From Oscillospiraceae bacterium (GTDB taxonomy: Bacteria; Bacillota; Clostridia; Oscillospirales; UBA929), in the NCBI GenBank assembly GCA_031271325.1, contig JAISVY010000041.1:1-13801 (forward strand): a DNA stretch of 13,801 nt, read 5' to 3'. The position numbers and the translations under genes are program-made. The notes below the pieces were generated by a model. It had not been told where the DNA came from, searched no databases, and saw nothing but the letters and a program-made list of their open reading frames with translations. Position 1 is the first letter of the stretch. Every line of letters begins with the position of its first letter. Of this stretch, positions 1 through 4,462 are shown piece after piece.

Positions 1-252
1 TTGGACATCGGCGTATGTTTTGATTCTGCGCTTGATGTACCGGGTCATCACCGCGTCGGTGTAAGAATCTCCCCAAAGGTCGGGGGCGTCGGTCATGCGC
101 TGGTTCGCGCCGCGAAGCAGCGAAGACGCTTCGGCTTGGATGACGCCGGGGGCATTTTTGTAAAGCGCCCAAAATGCTCTGCCGAGGGTCGGCGCGGGGT
201 AGTGTTGCCGTCCGGTCTGTGTTACGCTCATATTGTTTACTGCTCCCATCAT
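1..252 (-). CDS. Unrecognised protein, N-terminal part (runs off left edge)
   Basis: An open frame on the minus strand runs off the left edge. ATG codons lie at 252, 249 and 231. The last is followed by a regular, coding-like sequence (MSVTQTGRQHYPAP...) and has GGGAG 11 bases upstream, so either start group is possible. The visible part is hydrophilic, with a basic stretch (RYIKRRIKTY) near the truncated end. I recognise no family. It lies downstream of two small leftward genes and is probably read from the same promoter at about 1040-1068. The frame stays open upstream of 252 as far as a TAG at 337-339 with a Q/A/P-rich reading but no usual start codon. Function unknown. Confidence 0.5.
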   Translation of the reverse strand, partial: MMGAVNNMSVTQTGRQHYPAPTLGRAFWALYKNAPGVIQAEASSLLRGANQRMTDAPDLWGDSYTDAVMTRYIKRRIKTYADVQ

Positions 253-364
253 ATTTTGATTGACAGCCGCGCCCGCCGGTGGTACAGTATCCTCAACGGG
301 CGCGGTCTGCGCTTGTGGTTCGTTCCTGCAATGGGTCTAACGCTCACTTTGGTCGGTGGAGGCG

Positions 365-607
365 TTAGGCTCTTGCTTTTGCCGGGGCTTTGGTCGGCGG
401 GGTCTTTGTCGGGATTTGGTCTGTGATGCTGTGCTGGGTGATCATCAGTGCTATGTACGCCGCCTGTTTGGGGGTCTGTCCCGTTCGGTGCAGGGAGTAA
501 AAGTCCACGGTCGGGAAGTCCTTCAAGGTCAACTCCCGGATCGGCGTCGGGTCGGTGTTCAGCTCTTTGAGGACATCGCCGAGGAACGCCTTGTACCGCT
601 TCTCCAT
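365..607 (-). CDS. Small hypothetical protein (80 aa)
   Basis: The ATG at 607 follows directly after the stop codon of the preceding gene (TAG, 608-610), with an AGGTGG ribosome-binding site 5 bases upstream, inside the end of that gene. This tight packing supports translation. The protein begins MEKRYKAFLGDVLKEL, is mostly helical in appearance and ends in a Lys/Pro/Ala/Thr-rich tail (TKTPPTKAPAKARA). There is no signal peptide, membrane segment or metal motif. I do not recognise the family. By position it is the second gene of the leftward group, read from the promoter near 1040. It is probably an accessory phage or satellite protein. Confidence 0.6.
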   Translation of the reverse strand: MEKRYKAFLGDVLKELNTDPTPIRELTLKDFPTVDFYSLHRTGQTPKQAAYIALMITQHSITDQIPTKTPPTKAPAKARA

Positions 608-883
608 CTAAGCCACCTGAAACCGGGTCGCCGTCGTGCGCTTGCAATAGGCGGCATAGAGGTCGGCATGTTCGGCTTTAAGCTTCGCACTGTCGAGGCG
701 ACTACTCTCGTACAGGCTCCAGCGGATGGTATACTCCCCGGCGGTCAATTCCTCGGTCTTCCGGGCGTCCAGCTCGCGGATCATGGTCTGCTTCAGCGCG
801 TCGGCTTGCTCCTCCAGCGCTTTGATGTCCGCCATCAGCTGGCGGTACGTCCGGGCGGTGCCGGTGAGGTCTGCTGTTGACAT
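608..883 (-). CDS. Small phage-type coiled-coil protein (91 aa)
   Basis: The start at 883 (MSTADLTG...) has a strong GGAGG site 8 bases upstream. An in-frame ATG at 958 lacks one, so I chose 883. The N-terminal half (residues 10-40) is Ala/Leu/Lys/Glu-rich with a heptad-like pattern (RQLMADIKALEEQADALK) and probably forms a coiled coil. The C-terminal half contains GEYTIRW, then SSRLDS and ends TRFQVA. From memory this layout (coiled coil, 'GEY-x-(I/L)-x-W', 'S-R-(L/F)-D') recurs in small uncharacterised phage proteins often found near recombination or replication genes; this is recollection, not a search result. First gene of the leftward group, with a 5' leader of about 150 bases after the promoter at 1040-1068. 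Confidence 0.7.
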   Translation of the reverse strand: MSTADLTGTARTYRQLMADIKALEEQADALKQTMIRELDARKTEELTAGEYTIRWSLYESSRLDSAKLKAEHADLYAAYCKRTTATRFQVA

Positions 884-1039
884 GGTGTGCGCCTCCTTCA
901 TCATTTTCAGGTTCCCCGCCGCTTCCGCCGTGTCGCGTTTCCCTCTGTCGGTTCTCATATCACGGCTTTGTCGCTATGGATTCTATCCTTGCGGACTGGT
1001 CAACCAGCGGGCGGGGTGTCCTGTGCTCTTGATGGTTAT

Positions 1040-1068
1040 AGTATACTACATGGGCACATGAATGTCAA
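1040..1068 (-). promoter_or_regulatory. Leftward sigma-A promoter of the 883-to-1 gene group
   Basis: Read on the minus strand, TTGACA (1068-1063), a 17-base spacer and TATACT (1045-1040) form a near-perfect sigma-A promoter. It points to the small genes at 883 and below, and expected initiation is near 1033. The spacer contains the CATG-N4-CATG box at 1049-1060, and another box lies just upstream of the -35 (1070-1081). A protein bound there should block RNA polymerase. The stretch 884-1033 would be untranslated leader; I see no riboswitch in it. Confidence 0.8.
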
Positions 1069-1137
1069 GCATGTTCCCATGAAAATATTGCACAAAGTTT
1101 CATTCATGAATTTGTGCAAGTTGTACATGGACACATG
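1049..1137. promoter_or_regulatory. Operator cluster: three CATG-N4-CATG boxes plus an inverted repeat
   Basis: Three 12-base boxes of form CATGNNNNCATG lie at 1049-1060 (GGCA), 1070-1081 (TTCC) and 1126-1137 (GACA). The first two are almost exact inverted copies of each other (11 of 12 bases) with starts 21 bp apart, about two helical turns. The first and third lie in near-identical 16-mers (1048-1063 and 1125-1140, 15 of 16). Between them TTGCACAAA (1088-1096) and TTTGTGCAA (1111-1119) form a perfect 9-bp inverted repeat around a palindromic centre ATTCATGAAT. The boxes overlap both divergent promoters. The likely ligand is the CopG/Arc-like protein encoded at 1207, but the element's XRE repressor cannot be excluded. 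Confidence 0.65.
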
Positions 1138-1156
1138 AATAACAGTGTGGTATACT
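1128..1156 (+). promoter_or_regulatory. Rightward promoter of the PIN toxin-antitoxin cassette
   Basis: TGGACA (1128-1133), a 17-base spacer and TATACT (1151-1156) match a sigma-A promoter with one -35 mismatch. Initiation near 1163 would give a leader of about 44 bases before the ATG at 1207. The -35 hexamer lies inside the CATG-N4-CATG box at 1126-1137, the usual geometry for an autorepressed toxin-antitoxin operon. Confidence 0.7.
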
Positions 1157-1206
1157 GCACTTGTACGAGGTATCCCATTAATTACGCCGGGGAATGGAGG
1201 TATAGC

Positions 1207-1440
1207 ATGGCTTCAAAAGCACATCTAGAAGGGAATAAGCGTTATCTTCAAACGCTAGACGAAATCAGAATCCGCATACCCAAGGGTCGCAAGGCGGTCA
1301 TACAGGCTGCCAGCGCGGCTGTAGGGGAGAGCTTGAACGGATACGTATCCAAAGCCATTGACGAGCGGATAACGCGGCAGGGGGCGGCAGGCGGGGGCGT
1401 GGAGGGTGATTCTGACGCAAGGGAGGGGACGGCGCAATGA
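1207..1440 (+). CDS. CopG/Arc-type DNA-binding protein, probable antitoxin/autorepressor
   Basis: This 77-residue protein begins at ATG 1207, 6 bases after GGAGG. Residues 8-55 show the pattern GNKRYLQTLDEIRIRIPKG then an Ala-rich helix and SLNGYVSKAIDER, as expected of a ribbon-helix-helix protein of the Arc/CopG kind: a short beta strand (IRIRI) that reads DNA, followed by two helices. The C-terminal 20 residues are Gly/Ala/Asp-rich and probably disordered. Its stop overlaps the start of the PIN gene (ATGA, 1437-1440), implying coupled translation. Such proteins bind promoter palindromes and neutralise the toxin encoded downstream. The CATG boxes next to its promoter are the obvious candidates. 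Its role as the antitoxin, rather than only a repressor, is inferred. Confidence 0.8.
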   Translation: MASKAHLEGNKRYLQTLDEIRIRIPKGRKAVIQAASAAVGESLNGYVSKAIDERITRQGAAGGGVEGDSDAREGTAQ

Positions 1441-1922
1441 AGCGGTTGAAAATCTACCTTGACACATCAGTTATCAGTCACCTCGACCAGCAAGACGCGC
1501 CGGAGAAAATGGCCGAAACTCGTAAACTGTGGGAGCGGGCAAAAACCGGTGCTTTTGATGTGGTTTTGTCAAACGTGGACTTCGAGGAAATTCTTGACTG
1601 CTCCCCGGAGAAACAAGCCGTCTTACTGGAATACCTCGCGCAAATTCAATATGAGCGCGTTGAGGTCAACGCTGAAACACTACGAATTGCTGACAAAATG
1701 GTTGATTTGGGAATACTCAAACAAAAGAGCTATGACGACTGCCAGCATATCGCCGCCGCTATTGTGAGTGATTGCGACGCTGTTATTTCATGGAATTTCA
1801 AGCATATTGTAAACCACAAGACCATGCAGGGAGTAAAAGCGGTCACGGCTTTAGAGGGCAGGAGCGACTTGCTGATTTACACACCACCCACACTTTTAGG
1901 AGGTGAGGATAATGACGAATAG
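1437..1922 (+). CDS. PIN-domain protein, probable VapC-like toxin ribonuclease
   Basis: The protein has 161 residues, a single PIN domain. PIN nucleases cut RNA with a cluster of acidic residues binding Mg or Mn. Here Asp9 (YLDTSVIS), Glu50/Glu51 (VDFEE), Asp100/Asp101 (SYDDCQHIAAA) and Asp112/Asp114 (SDCDAVISWNFKHI) fall at the expected places, and SWNFKHIVN is a typical signature of toxin PIN domains. It starts by a 4-base overlap with the antitoxin-like gene and overlaps the third gene by 11 bases, so the three are one transcript. Length and acidic residues look intact, so the protein is probably active. The target RNA cannot be told from sequence. Confidence 0.87.
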   Translation: MKRLKIYLDTSVISHLDQQDAPEKMAETRKLWERAKTGAFDVVLSNVDFEEILDCSPEKQAVLLEYLAQIQYERVEVNAETLRIADKMVDLGILKQKSYDDCQHIAAAIVSDCDAVISWNFKHIVNHKTMQGVKAVTALEGRSDLLIYTPPTLLGGEDNDE

Positions 1923-2118
1923 CACACCGAAGCCGGATATTAGCCCGAATTTCACCATCGACGACATTCACAAAATCCGGGAATGGCATTATGAGAGCCG
2001 AAAGGGTATGACAAGGCAGGAAGTAATTGACCATATCAACCGACGCGGGGATGAGTTCGAGGCTCTTATAGAAGCCGCCCGCCGTGCCCGGCACGATGTG
2101 ACCCCCGTGGCTATGTAG
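1912..2118 (+). CDS. Small third protein of the PIN toxin-antitoxin cassette (68 aa)
   Basis: The ATG at 1912 has AGGAGG 8 bases upstream, inside the end of the PIN gene, with an 11-base overlap. An in-frame GTG at 1903 lies within that ribosome-binding site, so I prefer 1912. The sequence contains FTIDDIHKIREWHYESRKGMT, then EVIDHINRRGDEFEALIEAAR, apparently two amphipathic helices rich in charge. I recall similar short proteins encoded after PIN genes in other bacteria, but give no name. It could be a second antitoxin chain that wraps the toxin, or a chaperone-like helper. It ends just before a bidirectional terminator. Confidence 0.75.
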   Translation: MTNSTPKPDISPNFTIDDIHKIREWHYESRKGMTRQEVIDHINRRGDEFEALIEAARRARHDVTPVAM

Positions 2119-2160
2119 CTCTCCATTAATCGGGTGGCTGGAGGTCGCCGCAAATAAAAA

Positions 2161-2200
2161 ACGCCGCCGTGGGCTTTGGTTTGGCTCATGGCGGTGTTTT
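2161..2200. terminator. Bidirectional rho-independent terminator
   Basis: Arms at 2161-2171 (ACGCCGCCGTG) and 2187-2197 (CATGGCGGTGT) pair over 11 bp with two G-T pairs, around a 15-base loop. On the plus strand the stem runs into TTTT (2197-2200) and ends the toxin-antitoxin transcript. On the minus strand it runs into a T-rich tract (2152-2160) and ends the sigma-factor transcript, whose gene stops at 2241. It cleanly separates two convergent units. Confidence 0.85.
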
Positions 2201-2240
2201 GTCGTATCCTCCGGTTTGCCAAACCATTGCAATAAAGGGT

Positions 2241-2984
2241 CTAATCCCAACCCGACGCTTCTGTCAGCCGCTCAGCCGCCCACTCGACGGACGAATACCC
2301 CGACGCAGCGAAGGACGCAAACCCGCTATGCCGTCGCGAGCGGGATATGATGTCCTCCCGGTACTCCCTTAACCGCGCGGCGTTCTCGCCGGTACACATA
2401 CGCCACAGCGCCTGCCGCTCTATGCCGTTTACACCCTGTCTTGTAACACCGGTATCCCGCGCCAAATCTGCCTTAGACCGCCCCCGATAGTACAGCTCCC
2501 GCAGGGTGTGGGACTGTTTCTCCGTCAGTCTGTCAAGGCATTCCTCCAGCGCGTCATGAAGTTGGGCGGTGTATATGTCTTCATCCGCCCGCTCGAACGG
2601 TGCGGCGGCGTCAGGGTCGGTGATCGTGTCCTCCAGCGTAATACCCGCCATGTCGAGCGGTTCGGACAGCGAGCGTGGCACCGGCGGCGGCTTTGTCCGC
2701 CCCCTACCCGCGAACCCCAGCGTTTCCCGTGCCGCGTTGGACACATGGAAACCGAGGTACGACGTGAACAAAGTCGGTCTGTCCGGGTCGTAAGCGTTCA
2801 CTGCCCGTATCATCGCGAGGTATCCGGTCTGCCGGAGGTCTTCCATCTCGACGCCGCATAAGGCGCACAGGGGCGCGTACTTGCCCATCAGCTTATAAAT
2901 AAGCCGGTGCGTCTGCTCCCATAGCTCCGCCGCCGCGTTGCGGTCGCCCTGTTTGACCAGCGCCGCCAATTCTTCGTTTGACAT
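2241..2984 (-). CDS. Sigma-70 family RNA polymerase sigma factor, phage/element type
   Basis: The protein has 247 residues. Residues 5-85 resemble sigma region 2: helices with KYAPLCALCGVEMEDLRQTGYLAMIRAV and the core-binding and -10-recognition-like stretch FTSYLGFHVSNAARE. Residues 140-195 resemble region 4, with a helix-turn-helix LTEKQSHTLRELYYRGRSKADLARDTGVTRQGVNGIERQAL. A Pro/Asp-rich linker joins them. It should direct RNA polymerase to particular promoters, presumably later genes of the element, but I could not identify a cognate promoter. Start ATG 2984 has GGGAGGG 7 bases upstream, and that site lies in a strong hairpin. The gene stands alone, 336 bp from the replication genes, with its own leader and a terminator after it. 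Confidence 0.85.
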   Translation of the reverse strand: MSNEELAALVKQGDRNAAAELWEQTHRLIYKLMGKYAPLCALCGVEMEDLRQTGYLAMIRAVNAYDPDRPTLFTSYLGFHVSNAARETLGFAGRGRTKPPPVPRSLSEPLDMAGITLEDTITDPDAAAPFERADEDIYTAQLHDALEECLDRLTEKQSHTLRELYYRGRSKADLARDTGVTRQGVNGIERQALWRMCTGENAARLREYREDIISRSRRHSGFASFAASGYSSVEWAAERLTEASGWD

Positions 2985-2988
2985 TCAG

Positions 2989-3039
2989 CCGCCCTCCCGG
3001 TATACTGATTGTGTCAGTGTCAGCCGCCCGGGAGGGCGG
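2989..3039 (-). promoter_or_regulatory. Leader that can sequester the sigma-gene ribosome-binding site
   Basis: CCGCCCTCCCGG (plus strand 2989-3000) and CCGGGAGGGCGG (3028-3039) form a perfect 12-bp inverted repeat with a 27-base loop. In the leftward mRNA the 2989-3000 arm contains the Shine-Dalgarno GGGAGGG of the sigma gene, so the hairpin would hide it. The distal arm can instead fold alone, CCGCCC-TCCC-GGGCGG (3039-3024), leaving the site free. A third small stem, ACTGA/TCAGT (3004-3018), lies in the loop. Mutually exclusive structures around a start site suggest translational control. Read on the plus strand, 3024-3044 also resembles a terminator (stem then TTTTT), perhaps a backstop for rightward transcription. 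Confidence 0.6.
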
Positions 3040-3056
3040 TTTTTCTCTGTGTTTTT

Positions 3057-3100
3057 TTTGTTCCGTTTTTGTACCGTATTTGTACCGTGTTTGTAACGTT
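3057..3100. repeat. Four tandem 11-bp repeats, TTTGTACCGTN
   Basis: Units start at 3057, 3068, 3079 and 3090: TTTGTTCCGTT, TTTGTACCGTA, TTTGTACCGTG and TTTGTAACGTT. The 11-bp period is one DNA turn and not a multiple of three, so it does not come from coding. The units contain TACCGT, six of the eight bases of the TACYGTCA repeat in the helicase gene. They lie upstream of the sigma gene leader in a gap of 336 bp (2985-3320) that has no credible gene. They look like sites for a protein binding one face of the helix: either replication iterons or an operator. Confidence 0.7.
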
Positions 3101-3182
3101 GCCCGCCTGCTGAAGTCCTTGGTACTGCTGCTTTTTTAGGGTGTCCGAAATGACCAGATCGTGTGACGCGTCTGTGACGGTT

Positions 3183-3215
3183 TTTTGTCGTGATTTTGTC
3201 GTGATTTTGTCGTGT
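3183..3215. repeat. Three tandem 11-bp repeats, TTTTGTCGTGA
   Basis: Units at 3183-3193, 3194-3204 and 3205-3215 are identical except for the last base. The period, 11 bp, equals that of the set at 3057-3100, and both contain TTTGT followed by a CG-bearing half. Between the sets are GTGTGACG and CTGTGACG. Together they make an ordered array in the only long gap between the sigma and replication genes. The rest of the gap (3216-3320) holds one weak hairpin, GAGG/CCTC at about 3291-3304, and nothing else I can name. Confidence 0.7.
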
Positions 3216-3320
3216 TGCTCAACCCTCAAACCCCTTCCCGCTTCTGATCTTTACTTTGATGCTACATATAGCGGATACAATGGGTGCGGCTGAGGGACAA
3301 CCTCACCCACACCCTCCGCG

Positions 3321-3575
3321 CTACCGCCGCTGCGAACACTCGTCACAGTGAACCATAGAGCCGTAGATACCGTCGTCCCGCACAATATCGACAAATAGGC
3401 TGAAGTCGATGGTGTGCTCCTTCCCGCACTTCGGGCAGAGAGTGGAAACGGTTTCGTCCCCAGTCAGCCGGATACGGTAAGCCGTGCCGCCCTCATCGTC
3501 GTAATTCAAATAATACGGGCAGCTTAAAGGGGTTGATTGCGGGGCTTCCTGTTGGGGCTTGTTCCTGATGTTCAT
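3321..3575 (-). CDS. Small zinc-ribbon protein (84 aa)
   Basis: Two cysteine pairs, CPKC (LCPKCGKEH) and CDEC (HCDECSQRR, at the C-terminus), are about 30 residues apart, the layout of a zinc ribbon or zinc-finger nucleic-acid-binding protein. An additional Cys lies near residue 19 (SCPYYLNY). I chose ATG 3575 because AGGAG precedes it by 7 bases. The in-frame ATG at 3593 directly follows the VRR-NUC stop and lacks such a site. It is the last gene of the replication group, 18 bases after the nuclease gene. The family is not recognised beyond the metal motif. It may help nuclease or transcription functions, but this is a guess. Confidence 0.7.
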   Translation of the reverse strand: MNIRNKPQQEAPQSTPLSCPYYLNYDDEGGTAYRIRLTGDETVSTLCPKCGKEHTIDFSLFVDIVRDDGIYGSMVHCDECSQRR

Positions 3576-3593
3576 AATCGTGCTCCTATTCAT

Positions 3594-4064
3594 TTATTTG
3601 CATTCGGACAAATATCCGATAATGCATTCCTTCGCTTCCTCGAAACCGTAGCATACCGCCGCCTTGTACCCCTGCCGTGTCAGTTCCTCCAGCCATACCC
3701 TCTGCGTATCCTGTACCCGCCCGCCAGCCGCTTTCAGCTCGATGTACAGCCCGTGGGATGAACCGCGGGCAACCGGCAGGCAGATGTCCGGCACGCCCGA
3801 GCGGACGCCCTGCGCCTTTAAGTGCGCCCCTTCTATGGCGTCCCTGCGCCCGCCATTGGGGATATGATGCAGCAACCGCAGTTCCGGGTACTGCTTCTCC
3901 GTCAGCTCCGCCCAGCGGAACAGCGCGGTTTGCTCGGCGGCTTCACTCTGCTTTCTGCGAGCGGGACGCTTGCCGAGGTACCGGCAATCCTCCGGGTTGA
4001 TCCGTCCGCTGGCGAATTGCAAGAACTCCAGCGAAGCGCCAACCTCGTGCTTGGTTGGCTTCAC
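3594..4064 (-). CDS. VRR-NUC domain nuclease
   Basis: A 156-residue protein of the VRR-NUC branch of the PD-(D/E)XK nucleases, found in phage and satellite replication modules as a stand-alone DNA nuclease, probably acting on branched or flapped DNA. Visible residues: Glu41/Glu44-Gln45 (SEAAEQTALFRWAE), Asp93 in SGVPDICLP, the E-x-K pair Glu109/Lys111 in YIELKAAGG, and Gln121 after it. The GTG start at 4064 overlaps the preceding stop (GTGA), with a G-rich ribosome-binding site upstream. The longer frame back to 4250 would overlap the previous gene heavily and reads as out-of-frame sequence. All catalytic residues appear intact. Confidence 0.9.
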   Translation of the reverse strand: MKPTKHEVGASLEFLQFASGRINPEDCRYLGKRPARRKQSEAAEQTALFRWAELTEKQYPELRLLHHIPNGGRRDAIEGAHLKAQGVRSGVPDICLPVARGSSHGLYIELKAAGGRVQDTQRVWLEELTRQGYKAAVCYGFEEAKECIIGYLSECK

Positions 4065-4462
4065 GATACCGCCCCCTGTGGTTTGGTCTGGTAGATTCCG
4101 TCGTAGATTCCCCGCATCCGCCGGGCGTCGGGGCTGTTTTGGGCATACAGGTAGACCTGCATCGCGGTGTTGCGGATCATCTTCATGTTGGCGTCGCCGC
4201 CTTTGTCGGTTTCCTCCCAAATCTGTTGACACAGGCGCTGTATCTCCCATGCGTTGGGGATCGGCACATCGGACGGCAGCTCATAGAACCCCCGCTCGGT
4301 GGCGATAAGGCGGGCGGCAAGGTCGCGGATCACGGCGTCCCGCTCGGTCTTCAAGGCGTCCAGCAGAACCGACGCGCCGGCAGGGAGGCTGTCGGGCAGA
4401 TCGACGTCCACCGCCAAGCGGAAGCGGACGCCCATCGCTTCAAGGCGTTTTTTGGCAATCAC
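4061..4462 (-). CDS. Unrecognised protein of the replication module (133 aa)
   Basis: GTG 4462 overlaps the helicase stop (GTGA, 4459-4462), and its own stop overlaps the VRR-NUC start, so the protein is made in step with both. It reads as a helical, charged protein: RLAVDVDLPDSLPAG, then LDALKTERDAVIRDLAARLIATERGF, and a C-terminal part with NMKMIRNTAMQVYLYAQ. There is no transmembrane segment, metal motif or nucleotide-binding loop. I do not recognise the family. Tight coupling between helicase and nuclease genes suggests a replication accessory function, such as loading, processivity or ssDNA handling. Confidence in the gene is high, in the function low. Confidence 0.8.
   Translation of the reverse strand: MIAKKRLEAMGVRFRLAVDVDLPDSLPAGASVLLDALKTERDAVIRDLAARLIATERGFYELPSDVPIPNAWEIQRLCQQIWEETDKGGDANMKMIRNTAMQVYLYAQNSPDARRMRGIYDGIYQTKPQGAVS

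Noticed and set aside
884..958. Start of the 91-residue protein at ATG 958
   Set aside because: No ribosome-binding site precedes it, whereas ATG 883 has GGAGG at the proper distance. The extra 25 residues read through that site.
3183..3215. CRISPR-like repeats
   Set aside because: The repeat units are 11 bp and contiguous, with no unique spacers, and no cas genes are present. The TACYGTCA copies at 4512-4676 are likewise too short and occur in both orientations.
3020..3229. 69-codon minus-strand frame between the sigma gene and the zinc-ribbon gene
   Set aside because: It opens at a TTG, runs through both sets of 11-bp tandem repeats (a period not divisible by three) and through the hairpin before the sigma gene. 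Composition is unlike neighbouring genes, so the DNA looks non-coding.
4065..4250. N-terminal extension of the VRR-NUC protein to 4250
   Set aside because: It would overlap the preceding gene by about 190 bases and reads as Arg/Pro-rich out-of-frame sequence. GTG 4064 forms the same stop-start overlap as its neighbours.
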